Shown here: piece after piece, positions 7,824 to 16,877 of the stretch
How the letters are laid out: the number at the start of each line of letters is the position of its first letter
Position numbering within the stretch: the stretch's first letter is position 1
DNA from: Burkholderiales bacterium
Lineage (GTDB): Bacteria; Pseudomonadota; Gammaproteobacteria; Burkholderiales; Casimicrobiaceae
DNA length: 64,000 nt
Assembly: GCA_905339295.1 (NCBI GenBank)
Contig: CAJPFI010000031.1
Span: 46,838 to 110,837 of the forward strand
Direction: 5' to 3'
Position numbers and translations under genes: made by a program
The notes under the pieces: model-generated
Seen by the model: only the letters and a program-made list of their open reading frames with translations
What the model was told of the DNA's origin: nothing
Databases searched by the model: none

Positions 7824-9140
7824 ATGACCGCCACCGCCGCGATGCCCGCCAGCGCGAAGAAGCCGCAGAACGTCCAGAAGGAGGACGCGATGTGGCTCCA
7901 GAAGGAGATGATCAACCGCAACTACATGGAGCTCGCGACCGCGCGCGCGCAGAACCGCAAGGTCTCCGCGACGTTCGTGCCGGGCAACCTGAACGAGCTC
8001 CTGATGTGCTTCGACTTCGCGCGGAGCCTGCCGGAGACCAACGCGCTGCAGAACGGCATGCGCAAGAAGTCCGGCAAGTTCATCATGGACGCCGAGCGCG
8101 ACGGCCAGTCCGAGGACGTGTGCACCTACGTCAAGGCCGACCTCGGCATGATGCTGGGCGGCGAGATCGGCCCCACGGGCGACCCGCTGCCGACGCCCGA
8201 CATCCTGCTGCTGTCGTACACCGGCTGCTTCACGTTCATGAAGTGGTTCGAGCTGATCCGGCACAAGTACGGGTGCGAGACCGTGATGCTGCACGTGCCC
8301 TACCAGGGTGAGGGGAAGATCGCGCCGAACATGCGCGAGTACGTCGTCAAGCAGCTCAAGGAGACGGTGATCCCGACGCTGGAGCGCGTGTCGGGCGTCA
8401 AGTTCGACATCGACCGGCTGCGCCAGTACATGAAGGAATCGGCGAAGGCCGAGGAGGACCTCGTCAGGGTGCTGCAGTCGGCGAAGAACCGGCCCTCGCC
8501 GATCGACGGCTACTTCGGCGCCGTCTACTACATCGGGCCGATCTTCACCGCCTTCCGCGGCACGCCGGAGGCGACGCTCTACTACGACGTGCTGCGCCGC
8601 GAGATCGAGCAGCGCGTGCGCGACGGCAAGGGACCGGTGACGCCCGAAGGCGAGATGGGCGAGGAGAAGTACCGGCTGATCGTCGAGGGTCCGCCGAACT
8701 GGACCAGCTTCCGGGACTTCTGGAAGATGTTCTACGACGAGGGGGCGGTCGTCGTGTCGTCGACCTACGCGAAGGTCGGCGGGCTCTACGACTTCGGCTT
8801 CCGCCACGATCCCGACCGGCCGCTCGAGTCGCTCGCCGAGTACTGCCTCGGCTGCTACACGAATCTCAACCTGCCGTCGCGGATCGACATGATCTGCAAG
8901 TACATCGACGAGTACCAGGCGGACGGCCTGCTGATCAACTCGATCAAGAGCTGCAACAGCTTCTCGGCCGGACAGCTCCTGATCCTTCGCGAGGTCGAGA
9001 AGCGCACCGGGAAGCCGGCGGCGTTCATCGAGACCGACCTGGTCGACCCGCGCTACTTCTCGGCGGCGAACGTGAAGAACCGGCTCGAGAGCTACTTCCA
9101 GATGATCAAGCAGAAGCGCGTCTCGACCGCTGCGCACTGA
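7824..9140 (+). CDS. bcrB: Benzoyl-CoA reductase subunit B (substrate-binding module)
   Basis: 438 aa partner of BcrC in the same family. Visible cysteine motifs: LLSYTGCFTFMKWFE, AEYCLGCYTNLNLPSR and INSIKSCNSFSAGQ, candidates for cluster binding. ATG at 7824 is followed by an Ala/Lys-rich N terminus. There is an 82-bp gap before bcrA, large for this operon, and it holds a perfect hairpin. Role: ring-reducing half of ATP-dependent class I benzoyl-CoA reductase, soluble cytoplasmic enzyme. Confidence 0.94.
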   Translation: MTATAAMPASAKKPQNVQKEDAMWLQKEMINRNYMELATARAQNRKVSATFVPGNLNELLMCFDFARSLPETNALQNGMRKKSGKFIMDAERDGQSEDVCTYVKADLGMMLGGEIGPTGDPLPTPDILLLSYTGCFTFMKWFELIRHKYGCETVMLHVPYQGEGKIAPNMREYVVKQLKETVIPTLERVSGVKFDIDRLRQYMKESAKAEEDLVRVLQSAKNRPSPIDGYFGAVYYIGPIFTAFRGTPEATLYYDVLRREIEQRVRDGKGPVTPEGEMGEEKYRLIVEGPPNWTSFRDFWKMFYDEGAVVVSSTYAKVGGLYDFGFRHDPDRPLESLAEYCLGCYTNLNLPSRIDMICKYIDEYQADGLLINSIKSCNSFSAGQLLILREVEKRTGKPAAFIETDLVDPRYFSAANVKNRLESYFQMIKQKRVSTAAH

Positions 9141-9177
9141 GGCGGCATGACGGCACGGACCACGCGCCCACCCCGGC

Positions 9178-9199
9178 CCTCTCCCGCGCGCGGGAGAGG
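9178..9199. repeat. 22-nt perfect palindrome between bcrB and bcrA
   Basis: Left arm CCTCTCCCGCG and right arm CGCGGGAGAGG form a GC-rich stem starting 37 nt after the bcrB stop and ending 23 nt before the bcrA start. No T-run follows, so it looks like an mRNA stabilising or processing hairpin, or a dispersed repeat, rather than a strong terminator. Confidence 0.6.
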
Positions 9200-9222
9200 C
9201 GGCCGAGACTGAAGAGGAACCC

Positions 9223-10560
9223 ATGCGCTGCTTCATCGGCATCGACCTCGGCTCGACGACGACCAAGGCGGTCGTCATCGACGAGAACCAGAACGTCCTG
9301 GGCCGCGGGATCACGAACTCGCGGTCGAACTACGACACCGCCGCGGCGATCGCGAAGCAGGAGGCGCTGGTCAACGGGCGCTTCCACCTGTTCCGGCAGG
9401 CGCTCGGCTCGACCGGCGCGCTCGAGGGCGACCTCGACGTGTTCCTCGGCCAGCTCGAACGCGACTTCCGGCTCGAGCAGTACCTCGAGCAGCTCGCGGA
9501 CCTCGAGGCGACCTGCCAGCGCAACCTCGAGAACGCCAAGTTCGGCGACGCGACCCGCGACGTGAGCGTGGCGCTGACCGAGGTGTTCCGGCGGCTGTCG
9601 GGCGAGGCGGCCGCGCTGTTCGCGCCGGGCGCGAAGCGGAAGAGCGACTTCTTCCGCGACATCGCCGGCAGCCAGTACCTCGCGACCGGCGAGGCGGTCG
9701 CCAAGGAGTCCGGGATCCGGTACGACTTCCTTCTCAACGTGTTCGACCGCTCGATCATCGAGGTCGAGAACCGCGTCTACGGCGACTCGATCAGGCGGCA
9801 CCTGATGAGCGCGCTCGAGCGCGCGTTCGTCGCGTTGCCGGGCATGGCCGGCCGGCGCGGCCGGGTCGAGGCGCCGATCAAGGGCATCCTCGACATGGAG
9901 ATGGAGGAGACGTACGTCGTGGGCACCGGCTACGGCCGCGCGCGGCTGCCGTTCTCCAAGGAGCACATCCGCTCCGAGATCCTGTGCCACGGCCTGGGCG
10001 CGCACATGATGTACCCGGGAACCGCCACCGTCCTCGACATCGGCGGCCAGGACACCAAGGCGATCCAGGTCGATCCGCACGGCATCGTCGAGAGCTTCCA
10101 GATGAACGACCGCTGCGCGGCGGGCTGCGGCCGCTACCTCGGCTACATCGCCGACGAGATGAACATGGGGCTGCACGAGCTGGGGCCCATGGCGATGAAG
10201 TCGACCAAGACGATTCGCATCAACTCGACCTGCACGGTGTTCGCGGGCGCCGAGCTTCGCGACCGCCTGTCGCTCGGCGACAAGCGCGAGGACATCATGG
10301 CGGGGCTGCACCGCGCGATCATCCTGCGCGCGATGTCGATCCTGGCCCGCTCCGGCGGCATCCGCAACGAGTTCACGTTCACCGGCGGCGTCGCGAAGAA
10401 CGAGGCGGCGGTCAAGGCGCTGAGGTCCCTCGTGCAGGAGAACTACGGCGACCTGACGCTCAACATCAACCCCGACTCGATCTACACCGGCGCCCTCGGC
10501 GGCGCGACGTTCGCCTGGCGCGCGGTGGTCGAGGAAGGCCGGACCGTCGAAGCGCGCTAG
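9223..10560 (+). CDS. bcrA: Benzoyl-CoA reductase subunit A (ATPase/electron-activation module)
   Basis: 445 aa member of the BcrAD/BadFG ASKHA ATPase family. N-terminal phosphate loop [11 protein letters not shown] (residues 6-16) and second loop DIGGQDTK (272-279). Cys298 and Cys302 ([10 protein letters not shown]) and Cys337 (NSTCTVF) lie in the region where BcrA and BcrD share a bridging [4Fe-4S] cluster. It couples ATP hydrolysis to electron transfer from ferredoxin to BcrBC. It has an inserted segment (~40-250) relative to BcrD, as known A-type subunits have. Confidence 0.94.
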   Translation: MRCFIGIDLGSTTTKAVVIDENQNVLGRGITNSRSNYDTAAAIAKQEALVNGRFHLFRQALGSTGALEGDLDVFLGQLERDFRLEQYLEQLADLEATCQRNLENAKFGDATRDVSVALTEVFRRLSGEAAALFAPGAKRKSDFFRDIAGSQYLATGEAVAKESGIRYDFLLNVFDRSIIEVENRVYGDSIRRHLMSALERAFVALPGMAGRRGRVEAPIKGILDMEMEETYVVGTGYGRARLPFSKEHIRSEILCHGLGAHMMYPGTATVLDIGGQDTKAIQVDPHGIVESFQMNDRCAAGCGRYLGYIADEMNMGLHELGPMAMKSTKTIRINSTCTVFAGAELRDRLSLGDKREDIMAGLHRAIILRAMSILARSGGIRNEFTFTGGVAKNEAAVKALRSLVQENYGDLTLNINPDSIYTGALGGATFAWRAVVEEGRTVEAR

Positions 10561-10594
10561 GGGCCCCGACCCCGGGAGCGAAGGAGACCTGCGA

Positions 10595-11440
10595 ATGACC
10601 CCCACCACCACGATCGGCATCGACATCGGCTCGGGCGCGGTCAAGTCCGTCCTGTTCCGCACGACCGGCGGGAAGCCCGAGTGGCTCGCGAAGCGCTGCG
10701 AGCGCATCCGCCGCCGCGACCCGATGACGCTCGCGCAGGAAGGCCGCGACGGCGTGCTCGCCGACGCCGGCCTCGCGCCCGGCGACATCGACTACGTCGC
10801 CACGACCGGCGAAGGCGAGAACGTGAAGTTCGCCACCGGCCACTTCTACTCGATGACGACGCATGCGCGCGGCGGCGTGTTCCTGAACCCGGACGCGCGC
10901 GCCGTCGTCGACATCGGCGCGCTCAACGGCCGGGCGATCTACGTCGACGAGCGCGGGAAGGTCCTGTCGTACAAGATGACGAGCCAGTGCGCGTCGGGCT
11001 CGGGCCAGTTCCTCGAGAACATCGCGCGCTACCTCGGCGTCGCGGTCGAGGAGATCGGGCCGCTGTCGCAGAGCTCGACGAATCCCGAGAAGGTCAGCTC
11101 GATCTGCGCGGTGCTCGCCGAGACCGACGTCATCAACATGGTGTCGCGCGGGATCGCCACGACGGACATCCTCAAGGGCATCCACCTGTCGATGGCGTCG
11201 CGCATCGTCAAGCTGCTGAAGGTCACGGGCGTCAAGGAAGGCACGGCGCTGCTGACCGGCGGCCTCGCGCTCGACACCGGACTGCTCGCGGCGATCCAGG
11301 AGGAGATGGTGAACGAGAAGGTGACCGTCACGGCGGTGAACCACCCGGACTCGATCTACGCGGGCGCGGTCGGCGCCGCGCTGTGGGGCGCGTTCCGGCA
11401 CGCGAAGCTCCAGGAACTTCAGCAGAAGGCCGCCGCGTGA
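10595..11440 (+). CDS. bcrD: Benzoyl-CoA reductase subunit D (ATPase/electron-activation module)
   Basis: 281 aa ASKHA-fold partner of BcrA. GIDIGSGAVKS (residues 8-18) binds phosphate; Cys132 in SQCASGSGQF and Cys171 in SSICAVLAETD are the expected bridging-cluster ligands; TGGLALD near 221 is the adenosine motif. The second phosphate loop reads DIGALNG rather than DIGGQD, usual for the D subunit. Good ribosome site GAAGGAG before ATG. Completes the four-subunit reductase. Confidence 0.94.
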   Translation: MTPTTTIGIDIGSGAVKSVLFRTTGGKPEWLAKRCERIRRRDPMTLAQEGRDGVLADAGLAPGDIDYVATTGEGENVKFATGHFYSMTTHARGGVFLNPDARAVVDIGALNGRAIYVDERGKVLSYKMTSQCASGSGQFLENIARYLGVAVEEIGPLSQSSTNPEKVSSICAVLAETDVINMVSRGIATTDILKGIHLSMASRIVKLLKVTGVKEGTALLTGGLALDTGLLAAIQEEMVNEKVTVTAVNHPDSIYAGAVGAALWGAFRHAKLQELQQKAAA

Positions 11441-11462
11441 GGCGGCCGGACGGGAGACCACG

Positions 11463-11708
11463 ATGGCCCTCTTGATCAACGAGAACTGCACCTCCTGCGA
11501 TGCCTGCAAGCCGGTGTGTCCGAACGAGGCGATCAGCGTCGGCGATCCGATCTACGTGATCGACCCGATGAAATGCACCGAGTGCGTCGGCGCCGAGGAC
11601 GAGCCCCAGTGCAAGCTCGTCTGCCCGGCCGACTGCATCGTGCAGCATCCGGACTTCGTCGAGTCGCCCGACGACCTGATGGCGAAGTACGAGTCGCTCC
11701 ACGGCTGA
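11463..11708 (+). CDS. fdx: 2[4Fe-4S] ferredoxin, electron donor to benzoyl-CoA reductase
   Basis: 81 aa ferredoxin of the Alvin/Thauera type. Cys9, 12, 15 and 19 form the first cluster motif; Cys38, 41, 50, 54 and 58 form the second, with the long eight-residue loop (CTECVGAEDEPQC) between its second and third cysteines. A C-terminal acidic tail of ~20 residues follows. Last gene of the had-bcr operon. It should carry electrons from KorAB to BcrAD. Confidence 0.93.
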   Translation: MALLINENCTSCDACKPVCPNEAISVGDPIYVIDPMKCTECVGAEDEPQCKLVCPADCIVQHPDFVESPDDLMAKYESLHG

Positions 11709-11742
11709 CGCGGCGGGTCGGGCGTCGGCCCGACGCCGCGTC
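11707..11742 (+). terminator. Hairpin after ferredoxin (operon end)
   Basis: A GC-rich inverted repeat begins at the fdx stop codon: outer arms GACGCGGCG and CGCCGCGTC, or an inner stem GTCGGGC/GCCCGAC. No T-run follows, so it may be a weak or Rho-assisted terminator. The inner stem is the same as in the 68-bp repeats at 35 kb. Confidence 0.5.
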
Positions 11743-11761
11743 GAGCGTCGCCCGGCGCGGC

Positions 11762-12400
11762 TCAGATCGCGTGGCCGAGCACCGCGAAGAAGTGGCAGGC
11801 GGTGCCCGCCACGACGAACAGGTGCCACACGAAATGGCCGTAGCGCATCCGCGAGTCGAGCGCGAAGAACGCCACGCCCGCCGTGTAGGCCAGTCCCCCG
11901 GCAGCGAGCAGCACGAGCCCGCCGGTCGCGACCCGCTCGACGAGCGGACCGAGCGCGAGCAGCACCGACCAGCCCATCGCGAGGTAGAGGCCGGCGGAGG
12001 CCACCGGATGCGACATCCAGTCGAACGCCTTCAGCGTGACGCCGACGGCCGCGAGCGTCCAGACGAGGCCGAACAGCGCCCAGCCCCAGGGTCCGCCCAG
12101 CACGCCCAGCGTGAAGGGCGTGTACGTGCCGGCGATCAGCAGGTAGATCGCGCCGTGGTCGAGCCTGCGCAGCAGGCGCTTCGCGCGCGGCTGCGGAACC
12201 GCGTGGTAGAGCATCGACGCGGCGTACACCAGCACCATCGTCGCGCCGAACACGCTGGCGGCCGCGACGTCCACCGCCGTGCCGCGGTACGCCGCGGTCA
12301 GGACCAGGATCGGCAGCGCCGCCACGGAGGCCACCAGCGCGGCGCCGTGGCTGACGCTGTTGGCGATCTCCTCGCCGCGGGTCTGCGTGCGCTCGCCCAT
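11762..12400 (-). CDS. Hemolysin III / YqfA (PAQR-like) integral membrane protein
   Basis: 212 aa, seven predicted membrane spans. Family marks are EEIANSVSHGAALVAS at the N terminus, MLYHAV, LLRRLDHGAIYLLIAGTYTPF and a final HxxxH-type HFVWHLFVVAGTACHFFAVL. The conserved His/Asp residues are metal-ligand candidates in the PAQR/HlyIII superfamily. The ATG at 12400 follows a non-coding spacer; the frame is open further upstream but without family sequence. Physiological role unknown; it is last in a minus-strand run of membrane genes. Confidence 0.85.
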   Translation of the reverse strand: MGERTQTRGEEIANSVSHGAALVASVAALPILVLTAAYRGTAVDVAAASVFGATMVLVYAASMLYHAVPQPRAKRLLRRLDHGAIYLLIAGTYTPFTLGVLGGPWGWALFGLVWTLAAVGVTLKAFDWMSHPVASAGLYLAMGWSVLLALGPLVERVATGGLVLLAAGGLAYTAGVAFFALDSRMRYGHFVWHLFVVAGTACHFFAVLGHAI

Positions 12401-12432
12401 GCCCCCGATGGTCGCGCTCCGGCGGCAGCGCG

Positions 12433-12834
12433 TCAGCGACGCAGGATGAAGCGCCACGCGAGCGCCGCGATCGCGAGCCAGACCGTGCTGCGGAGCGCCA
12501 TCGCCGCCACGGTGCGCGCCTCGTACGCGCCGCCGGCGGCGACGAGGAGACCGAACAGCGCGAACACGACGATCGTCGCACCCGCGATCCCGACCGCGAT
12601 CCACGCGGCCCAGCGCCGGCGCGCCCACAGGCCGCTGCCCGACGCGACGTACGCGAAGCCCGCGAGGAAGTTGAACCACAGCACGAAGGCGACGTAATCG
12701 CCGGCGGCGCGGCGCGCCTCGCCGTCGCCGAACAGCACGGCGCCGCCCGCGCGGAGGGTCAGGAGCCCGAACGCGACCGCGACGACGGACCCGAGAAGCA
12801 GCGGCCACGCGCCACGGGTCTTCAGGTCGACCAT
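12433..12834 (-). CDS. Small four-span membrane protein, unknown function
   Basis: 133 aa from ATG at 12834 (MVDLKTRGAWPLLLG). Four hydrophobic segments, no signal peptide, one conserved-looking loop SGSGLWARRRWAAWIAVG after span 2. I do not recognise a named family. It lies 19 bp after the NnrS-like gene and 32 bp before the HlyIII gene, all on one strand, suggesting joint transcription. Confidence 0.65.
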   Translation of the reverse strand: MVDLKTRGAWPLLLGSVVAVAFGLLTLRAGGAVLFGDGEARRAAGDYVAFVLWFNFLAGFAYVASGSGLWARRRWAAWIAVGIAGATIVVFALFGLLVAAGGAYEARTVAAMALRSTVWLAIAALAWRFILRR

Positions 12835-12853
12835 GCCCGCCCTCTCGCCATCG

Positions 12854-13954
12854 TCAGGTCCGGACCCGCGGTGGCGGCGCGGCGGGCGGCGTGCGCCGGC
12901 CGCGCATGACCGACGCGACGGCCGTGGCGATGAACGCGCCCAGCGCGACCGCATTCGCGATCCCGCCGGCCTGCAGGACCGGCCAGAAGCCGGTCGCGTC
13001 GCCGGCGAGCCGGATCGCGACGCTCGCGTGCAGGAGCGCGAGCGGCAGGTAGAACGAAGGCCCGTACGGCACCTTCACGCGCAGCACCGCCGGAAAGATG
13101 ATCGGCGCGTGCCCGAACACCATCGCGAACACGAAGCCGACGAACAGCGCGTGCAATGCCGCGTCGTAGCTTGCCGTTCCCGGCACGAGGCCCGCGGCGG
13201 CGATCGTCGCGCCGGCGACCGCGAGCCACACGTAGCCGGAGAGCAGGCACACCGCGGTGTAGCGCGTCAGCCCGGTGTCGCGCACCGTTCGCCGCGCAAG
13301 GTCGTTGACCGCGAGCCACGCCGCGAGCGCGAGCATCGCCGCGCCGAAGGCCCGCGCGCCGCGCGGATCGGCGGCAAGCACCGACCCGGCGGCGATCGCC
13401 AGCGCGATGGCCACGAACGCGTTGCGCGCGGGCGTCGAGCGCGGCAGGAAGCGCGTAAGCTCGAGCCGCTCACCGGCGATCGTGAGCACGAGGAACGCGG
13501 CCCACGCGGGCACCGCGGCCGCCGGGTTCCCGCTCGCGTACCAGACGAGGTTGCCGGCGACGAGCGCGACCGCCCCGGCGGCGATTGTCGCCGTGTGCAG
13601 CTCCGGCTGCATCGCGACGAAACGCAGCGACGCGTAGGCGAGCACCGCGGCGCCGAAGGTGGCGAGCGCGGCGGCGACCGCGGGCTCGCCGGCGAAGAGC
13701 GCGACCGCCGCGAGTCCGCACGCGAGCGGCGCCGAATAGGCCCAGATCCTCGCGGCGGCGACCGCGCGCTCGAGCGAGATCACGACGCCGAAGAATCCGG
13801 CGATCATCAGCGGGCCGTGGTAGGCGGCGAGGACCGCCGCGCGATCGTCCACCGCGAGCCCCAGCCGCGCCAGCCCCGCGAACACGCCGAGCACGAGCGC
13901 GAGGAATCCGAGCGCGAGGATCGGAACGCGCGCGCGCGGCGGGACGTCGGTCAT
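12854..13954 (-). CDS. NnrS-like multi-span membrane protein
   Basis: About 366 aa from ATG at 13954 (MTDVPPRARVP); the frame is open upstream but the start matches the hydrophobic onset. Around eleven membrane spans. YHGPLMIAGFFGVVISLERAVA and VFGHAPIIFPAVL carry His residues in places typical of NnrS/heme-copper-oxidase-like proteins linked to nitric oxide response. Downstream of a hemerythrin and a GNAT gene and in the same orientation. Family placement is by motif look only. Confidence 0.6.
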   Translation of the reverse strand: MTDVPPRARVPILALGFLALVLGVFAGLARLGLAVDDRAAVLAAYHGPLMIAGFFGVVISLERAVAAARIWAYSAPLACGLAAVALFAGEPAVAAALATFGAAVLAYASLRFVAMQPELHTATIAAGAVALVAGNLVWYASGNPAAAVPAWAAFLVLTIAGERLELTRFLPRSTPARNAFVAIALAIAAGSVLAADPRGARAFGAAMLALAAWLAVNDLARRTVRDTGLTRYTAVCLLSGYVWLAVAGATIAAAGLVPGTASYDAALHALFVGFVFAMVFGHAPIIFPAVLRVKVPYGPSFYLPLALLHASVAIRLAGDATGFWPVLQAGGIANAVALGAFIATAVASVMRGRRTPPAAPPPRVRT

Positions 13955-14006
13955 CGTCGGTGGCTCCCCGTCGGCGGCGACGGCGGTGCGCACCTGCGCC
14001 TTCGCG

Positions 14007-15026
14007 TCAAACGGCGATCGAGCGCATGAAGGGAAGTCGCTGCGACGGGGCGAATCCGGCATCGTAGAGGAAGCCGAGCAGCGCCAGGTCGCGCGGCGCC
14101 ACGACGGTCTCGACGCGCTCGATGCGGAGCGCCGCGAGGTTGAGGAACAGCTGCGAGAGCATCGCGTGCCCGATGCCCTGGTGCGCGTAGTCCGGGTCCA
14201 CGCCGATCGTGTCGAGGATGGCCGTGGGATCGGTGCGCCCGAAGTCGCCCAGGTCGGCGCGCGCCATCGCGTAGCCGACGATCGCGCCGTCGCGCCGCGC
14301 CGTCATCGAGACGCGCACGCCGCTCTCGTCCATCGCCTCGTCCAGCTTGTGCCGGATGTAGCCCGACCGGTCGCGCCGCGTGATCGCCCGGTCGATGCGC
14401 GCGATCTCGGGGAGATCCGCGGGCGACATCGCGCGCACGTCGCAGGTGTCGCGCGCGAGGCGCTCGTAGTCGTTGCCCTCCGGCGCGCCGTAGTCGATCT
14501 CGTGCCCCGGCCCGTGGCCTTCCCGGACCGTCACCGGCCCGTCCACCGGCGCCTCGATCGCGGTCGCGTCGATCACGCGGTCCACGACGTGGTTCGGCGC
14601 GATCACGAAGCCGTGCTCGTCGAGCCAGCGCAGCATCGCGTGGTCGTTCCAGCGCGCCGCGGTCCGCAGCTCGACGACCCCGCGCCGCCCCGCCTCGGCC
14701 GCGAGCGCGTCGAGCAGGCGCCCGCCGACGTTGCGCCCCTTCGCGTCGGGCCGCACGCCGATGGTCTCGAGGCGCACGCCGGGCGCCGCGCGCCCGAACT
14801 CGCCCTCCATCACGCGCCCGAGGATGTAGCCCGCGAGGCCCTCGCCGTCGTCGATCGCGAACTGCAGGTGCAGGTCCGGTTCGCGCAGCGCCGAGGCCAG
14901 GCGGCGCTCGAAGTAGGCGCGCCGCGTGCGCCCTTCCAGGCGCGCGTCGATGGCCACCACGGGATCGAGATCGTGGCGCGCGAGGGGACGCGCATCCGCG
15001 GCGTGGATCGGTGCGATCGTTTCCAT
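14007..15026 (-). CDS. Tandem GNAT N-acetyltransferase (two GNAT domains)
   Basis: 339 aa from ATG at 15026, with GGAGG ahead. Two GNAT repeats: domain 1 (~15-165) has IGVRPDAKGRNVGGRLLD and domain 2 (~185-335) has IGVDPDYAHQGIGHAMLS, each the acetyl-CoA pyrophosphate loop. Substrates are unknown. It follows hemerythrin by 28 bp, so it is in the FNR-box-controlled unit. Domain 1 resembles the single-domain GNAT at 27.6 kb (shared VVAIDAR, RL/KLLDAL/I). Possible roles are protein-lysine or aromatic amine acetylation; neither is shown. Confidence 0.78.
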   Translation of the reverse strand: METIAPIHAADARPLARHDLDPVVAIDARLEGRTRRAYFERRLASALREPDLHLQFAIDDGEGLAGYILGRVMEGEFGRAAPGVRLETIGVRPDAKGRNVGGRLLDALAAEAGRRGVVELRTAARWNDHAMLRWLDEHGFVIAPNHVVDRVIDATAIEAPVDGPVTVREGHGPGHEIDYGAPEGNDYERLARDTCDVRAMSPADLPEIARIDRAITRRDRSGYIRHKLDEAMDESGVRVSMTARRDGAIVGYAMARADLGDFGRTDPTAILDTIGVDPDYAHQGIGHAMLSQLFLNLAALRIERVETVVAPRDLALLGFLYDAGFAPSQRLPFMRSIAV

Positions 15027-15054
15027 GAAGGCCTCCGGAGGCGTGATGCCCGGG

Positions 15055-15528
15055 TCAGGCGGAAGTGTAGGCGAACGACAGCTCGCGGTCGGTGTCGTCG
15101 TCGAGGAGGTCGTCCAGCATCGGCAGCAGCGCCATCGACTCCTTCTGGATGTGGGCGACCTGGCGCTCGACCAGTTCGAGCGCGTGCCGGCGGAATTCGA
15201 CGGACTGCTCGGTGTCGAGCGCGTCCATCCCGGCCTCCGCGAGCGGGAGCAGCGCGGCGGCGACCTCGCGGATCGCGGCATGCTCCTCCAGCAGGAGCTC
15301 GGCGATGTCGCCCTCCCCCGCCTCGGCGAGGCGCGGGAACAGCTCGCGCTCCTCGAAGTCGAAGTGATGCACGACCTCGGCCTGCAGATGGCGGGCGAGC
15401 GGCTTCGCGAGCCGAGCGAGCGCCTCGCGATCGCGGGCGACGAGCGCCTGCTCGAGCTTGCCGTACAGGGCCAGCGCCGCGCGGTGCTCGGCGTCGAGGG
15501 CCTGGGGGGTCTGGCGTCGGTAGTCCAT
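15055..15528 (-). CDS. Hemerythrin HHE domain protein
   Basis: 157 aa all-helical protein with spaced His/Glu ligands: DAEHRAA, HHFDFEERELFP, EEHAAIREV and VERQVAHIQKE. These fit the hemerythrin di-iron site (H...HxxxE...H). Likely senses or handles O2/NO. The promoter region carries an FNR-type box at 15600 and TAAACA at 15572-15577, correctly spaced for the minus strand. First gene of hemerythrin-GNAT-NnrS-like-small membrane protein. Confidence 0.82.
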   Translation of the reverse strand: MDYRRQTPQALDAEHRAALALYGKLEQALVARDREALARLAKPLARHLQAEVVHHFDFEERELFPRLAEAGEGDIAELLLEEHAAIREVAAALLPLAEAGMDALDTEQSVEFRRHALELVERQVAHIQKESMALLPMLDDLLDDDTDRELSFAYTSA

Positions 15529-15557
15529 CGGGAGCGGGGGTGGGTCGCGCCTAATTC

Positions 15558-15585
15558 GGTATTATGGTACTTGTTTACCGGTATT
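15558..15585. promoter_or_regulatory. GGTA/TACC palindromic element (copy B) with the hemerythrin -10 inside
   Basis: TAATTCGGTATT at 15552 begins a run of half-sites: GGTATT (15558), GGTACT (15566), TTTACC (15574) and GGTATT (15580). GGTACTTGTTTACC (15566-15579) has GGTA-N6-TACC arms as in copy A. It covers the -10 TAAACA (15572-15577, minus strand), so a bound protein would compete with polymerase. Confidence 0.5.
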
Positions 15586-15596
15586 GCCGACGGCGG

Positions 15597-16877
15597 TCAT
15601 TGACCGGCATCAAGCGGCGATGCCGCCATGCGCCGCACCACGATCGCGAAGAACGTCGCGTAGGCGACCGCGCCCGCCGCGCCCGCCGCCAGCGCCAGCG
15701 CGCCGCTGTCCGCGGCGATGGCGGCGGCGAGGAGCGCGAGCGCGGCGACGTGCAGCCGGAAGTGCAGCACGAGCGGCCGCTCGGCGGTGAGCGACGAGGG
15801 CGTGGGCGGTCGGCGCCTGCCGCGCGCCGCGTGCATCGACGCGAGGAACGGGACGATGCGCTGCATGATACCCAGCACGAAGGTCAGGAGCCAGCCGGCG
15901 ACGAGCGTGGCGCCGAACAACGTGGGAAGCCGGGGCGCCGGCAGCCCGAGCGCGATCGCGAGCGCCAGCGCGAGGCTCCCGATCAGCGCGCCCCACGCGA
16001 TGCGCACGAGCCGGAACCCGATCCCCAGCTCGCGGCGCAGCCCCTGCGCCGTGGCGTCGCGCATCAGCTGCACGTGCAGGATCGCCGCGACCGCGCCGAA
16101 GCCGGCGGCCGCGACGCCGAGCACGCCGGGCAGGATCCCCGCCGCTGCGCCCGCCGCCAGCACGAGCGCCGCGCAGCCGAGCGCGAACGACGCCCAGCCG
16201 CGGTGCGCGGGCGGGCTGCCGGACAGCGCGAACATCGGCACCAGCACGTACGACAGGCCGAGCGCGAGCATGCCCATGAAGCCGTAGCCGGCGAGCGCGA
16301 GGTGCAGCTCGACCATCGTCGCGCGGTCGACCGGCGTGCCGATCGTGTACGCGGCGACGACGGCGAGCGCGGTGGCGAGCGTCGCGGCGAGCGAGATCGC
16401 CGCGACCGTGCCGTGCGCCACGACCAGCGGCATGCCCCTGGCGCCCGACAGGTTGAGCGCGAACAGCACGACGAACACGACGAGCGCGCACGCTACCGCG
16501 ATCGCGCCCGCGCCGAGCAGCGTCGGGGACGGGATCCCCATGCCTGCCACGACCAGCGCGACGCCGGGGACGTAGCCCCAGAAGACCCCGGCCGCCAGCC
16601 CGGCGTGCACGATCGGCCGCCGCGTCGCGACGGGAAAGAGCTGCAGGCTCGCGCCGATCGCGGTCATCGCGAGCACGCCGAGCGTGACTGCATGCAGCGA
16701 CGCGAGCGGCCATCCGAGCCCCCCCGCGAACGCGGGCAGCCCGTCCGCGCCGGCCATCGCGGCGAGCCATGCGATGACGTGGAAGACCACGGCCGCGCCG
16801 AAGAACCGGAACGGGATCGAGGCCGGAAGGAGCCGGCTCCCCGCTCCGGCGAGGAAGGTCGCCGCCACGGCGCTCAC
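15597..16877 (-). CDS. Twelve-span membrane protein, NnrS/heme-copper-oxidase-subunit-I-like
   Basis: 426 aa, about twelve membrane spans. His-bearing helices include FHVIAWLA, LASLHAVTLGVLAMTAIGASLQLFPVA, VELHLALAGYGFMGML and AILHVQLM, reminiscent of NnrS and heme-copper oxidase subunit I relatives. Its start overlaps the DUF2249 stop by ATGA and that gene overlaps hcrB likewise, so it is co-translated with the 4-hydroxybenzoyl-CoA reductase genes. Function unknown; NO tolerance or an oxygen-protective role is inferred. Confidence 0.6.
   Translation of the reverse strand: MSAVAATFLAGAGSRLLPASIPFRFFGAAVVFHVIAWLAAMAGADGLPAFAGGLGWPLASLHAVTLGVLAMTAIGASLQLFPVATRRPIVHAGLAAGVFWGYVPGVALVVAGMGIPSPTLLGAGAIAVACALVVFVVLFALNLSGARGMPLVVAHGTVAAISLAATLATALAVVAAYTIGTPVDRATMVELHLALAGYGFMGMLALGLSYVLVPMFALSGSPPAHRGWASFALGCAALVLAAGAAAGILPGVLGVAAAGFGAVAAILHVQLMRDATAQGLRRELGIGFRLVRIAWGALIGSLALALAIALGLPAPRLPTLFGATLVAGWLLTFVLGIMQRIVPFLASMHAARGRRRPPTPSSLTAERPLVLHFRLHVAALALLAAAIAADSGALALAAGAAGAVAYATFFAIVVRRMAASPLDAGQ
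15600..15613. promoter_or_regulatory. FNR-type box upstream of hemerythrin
   Basis: TTGACCGGCATCAA. On the minus strand TAAACA starts 22 nt downstream, matching class II FNR spacing (predicted start near 15565, about 37 nt before the hemerythrin ATG). The box lies just beyond the stop codon of the 15597-16877 gene. Confidence 0.7.
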
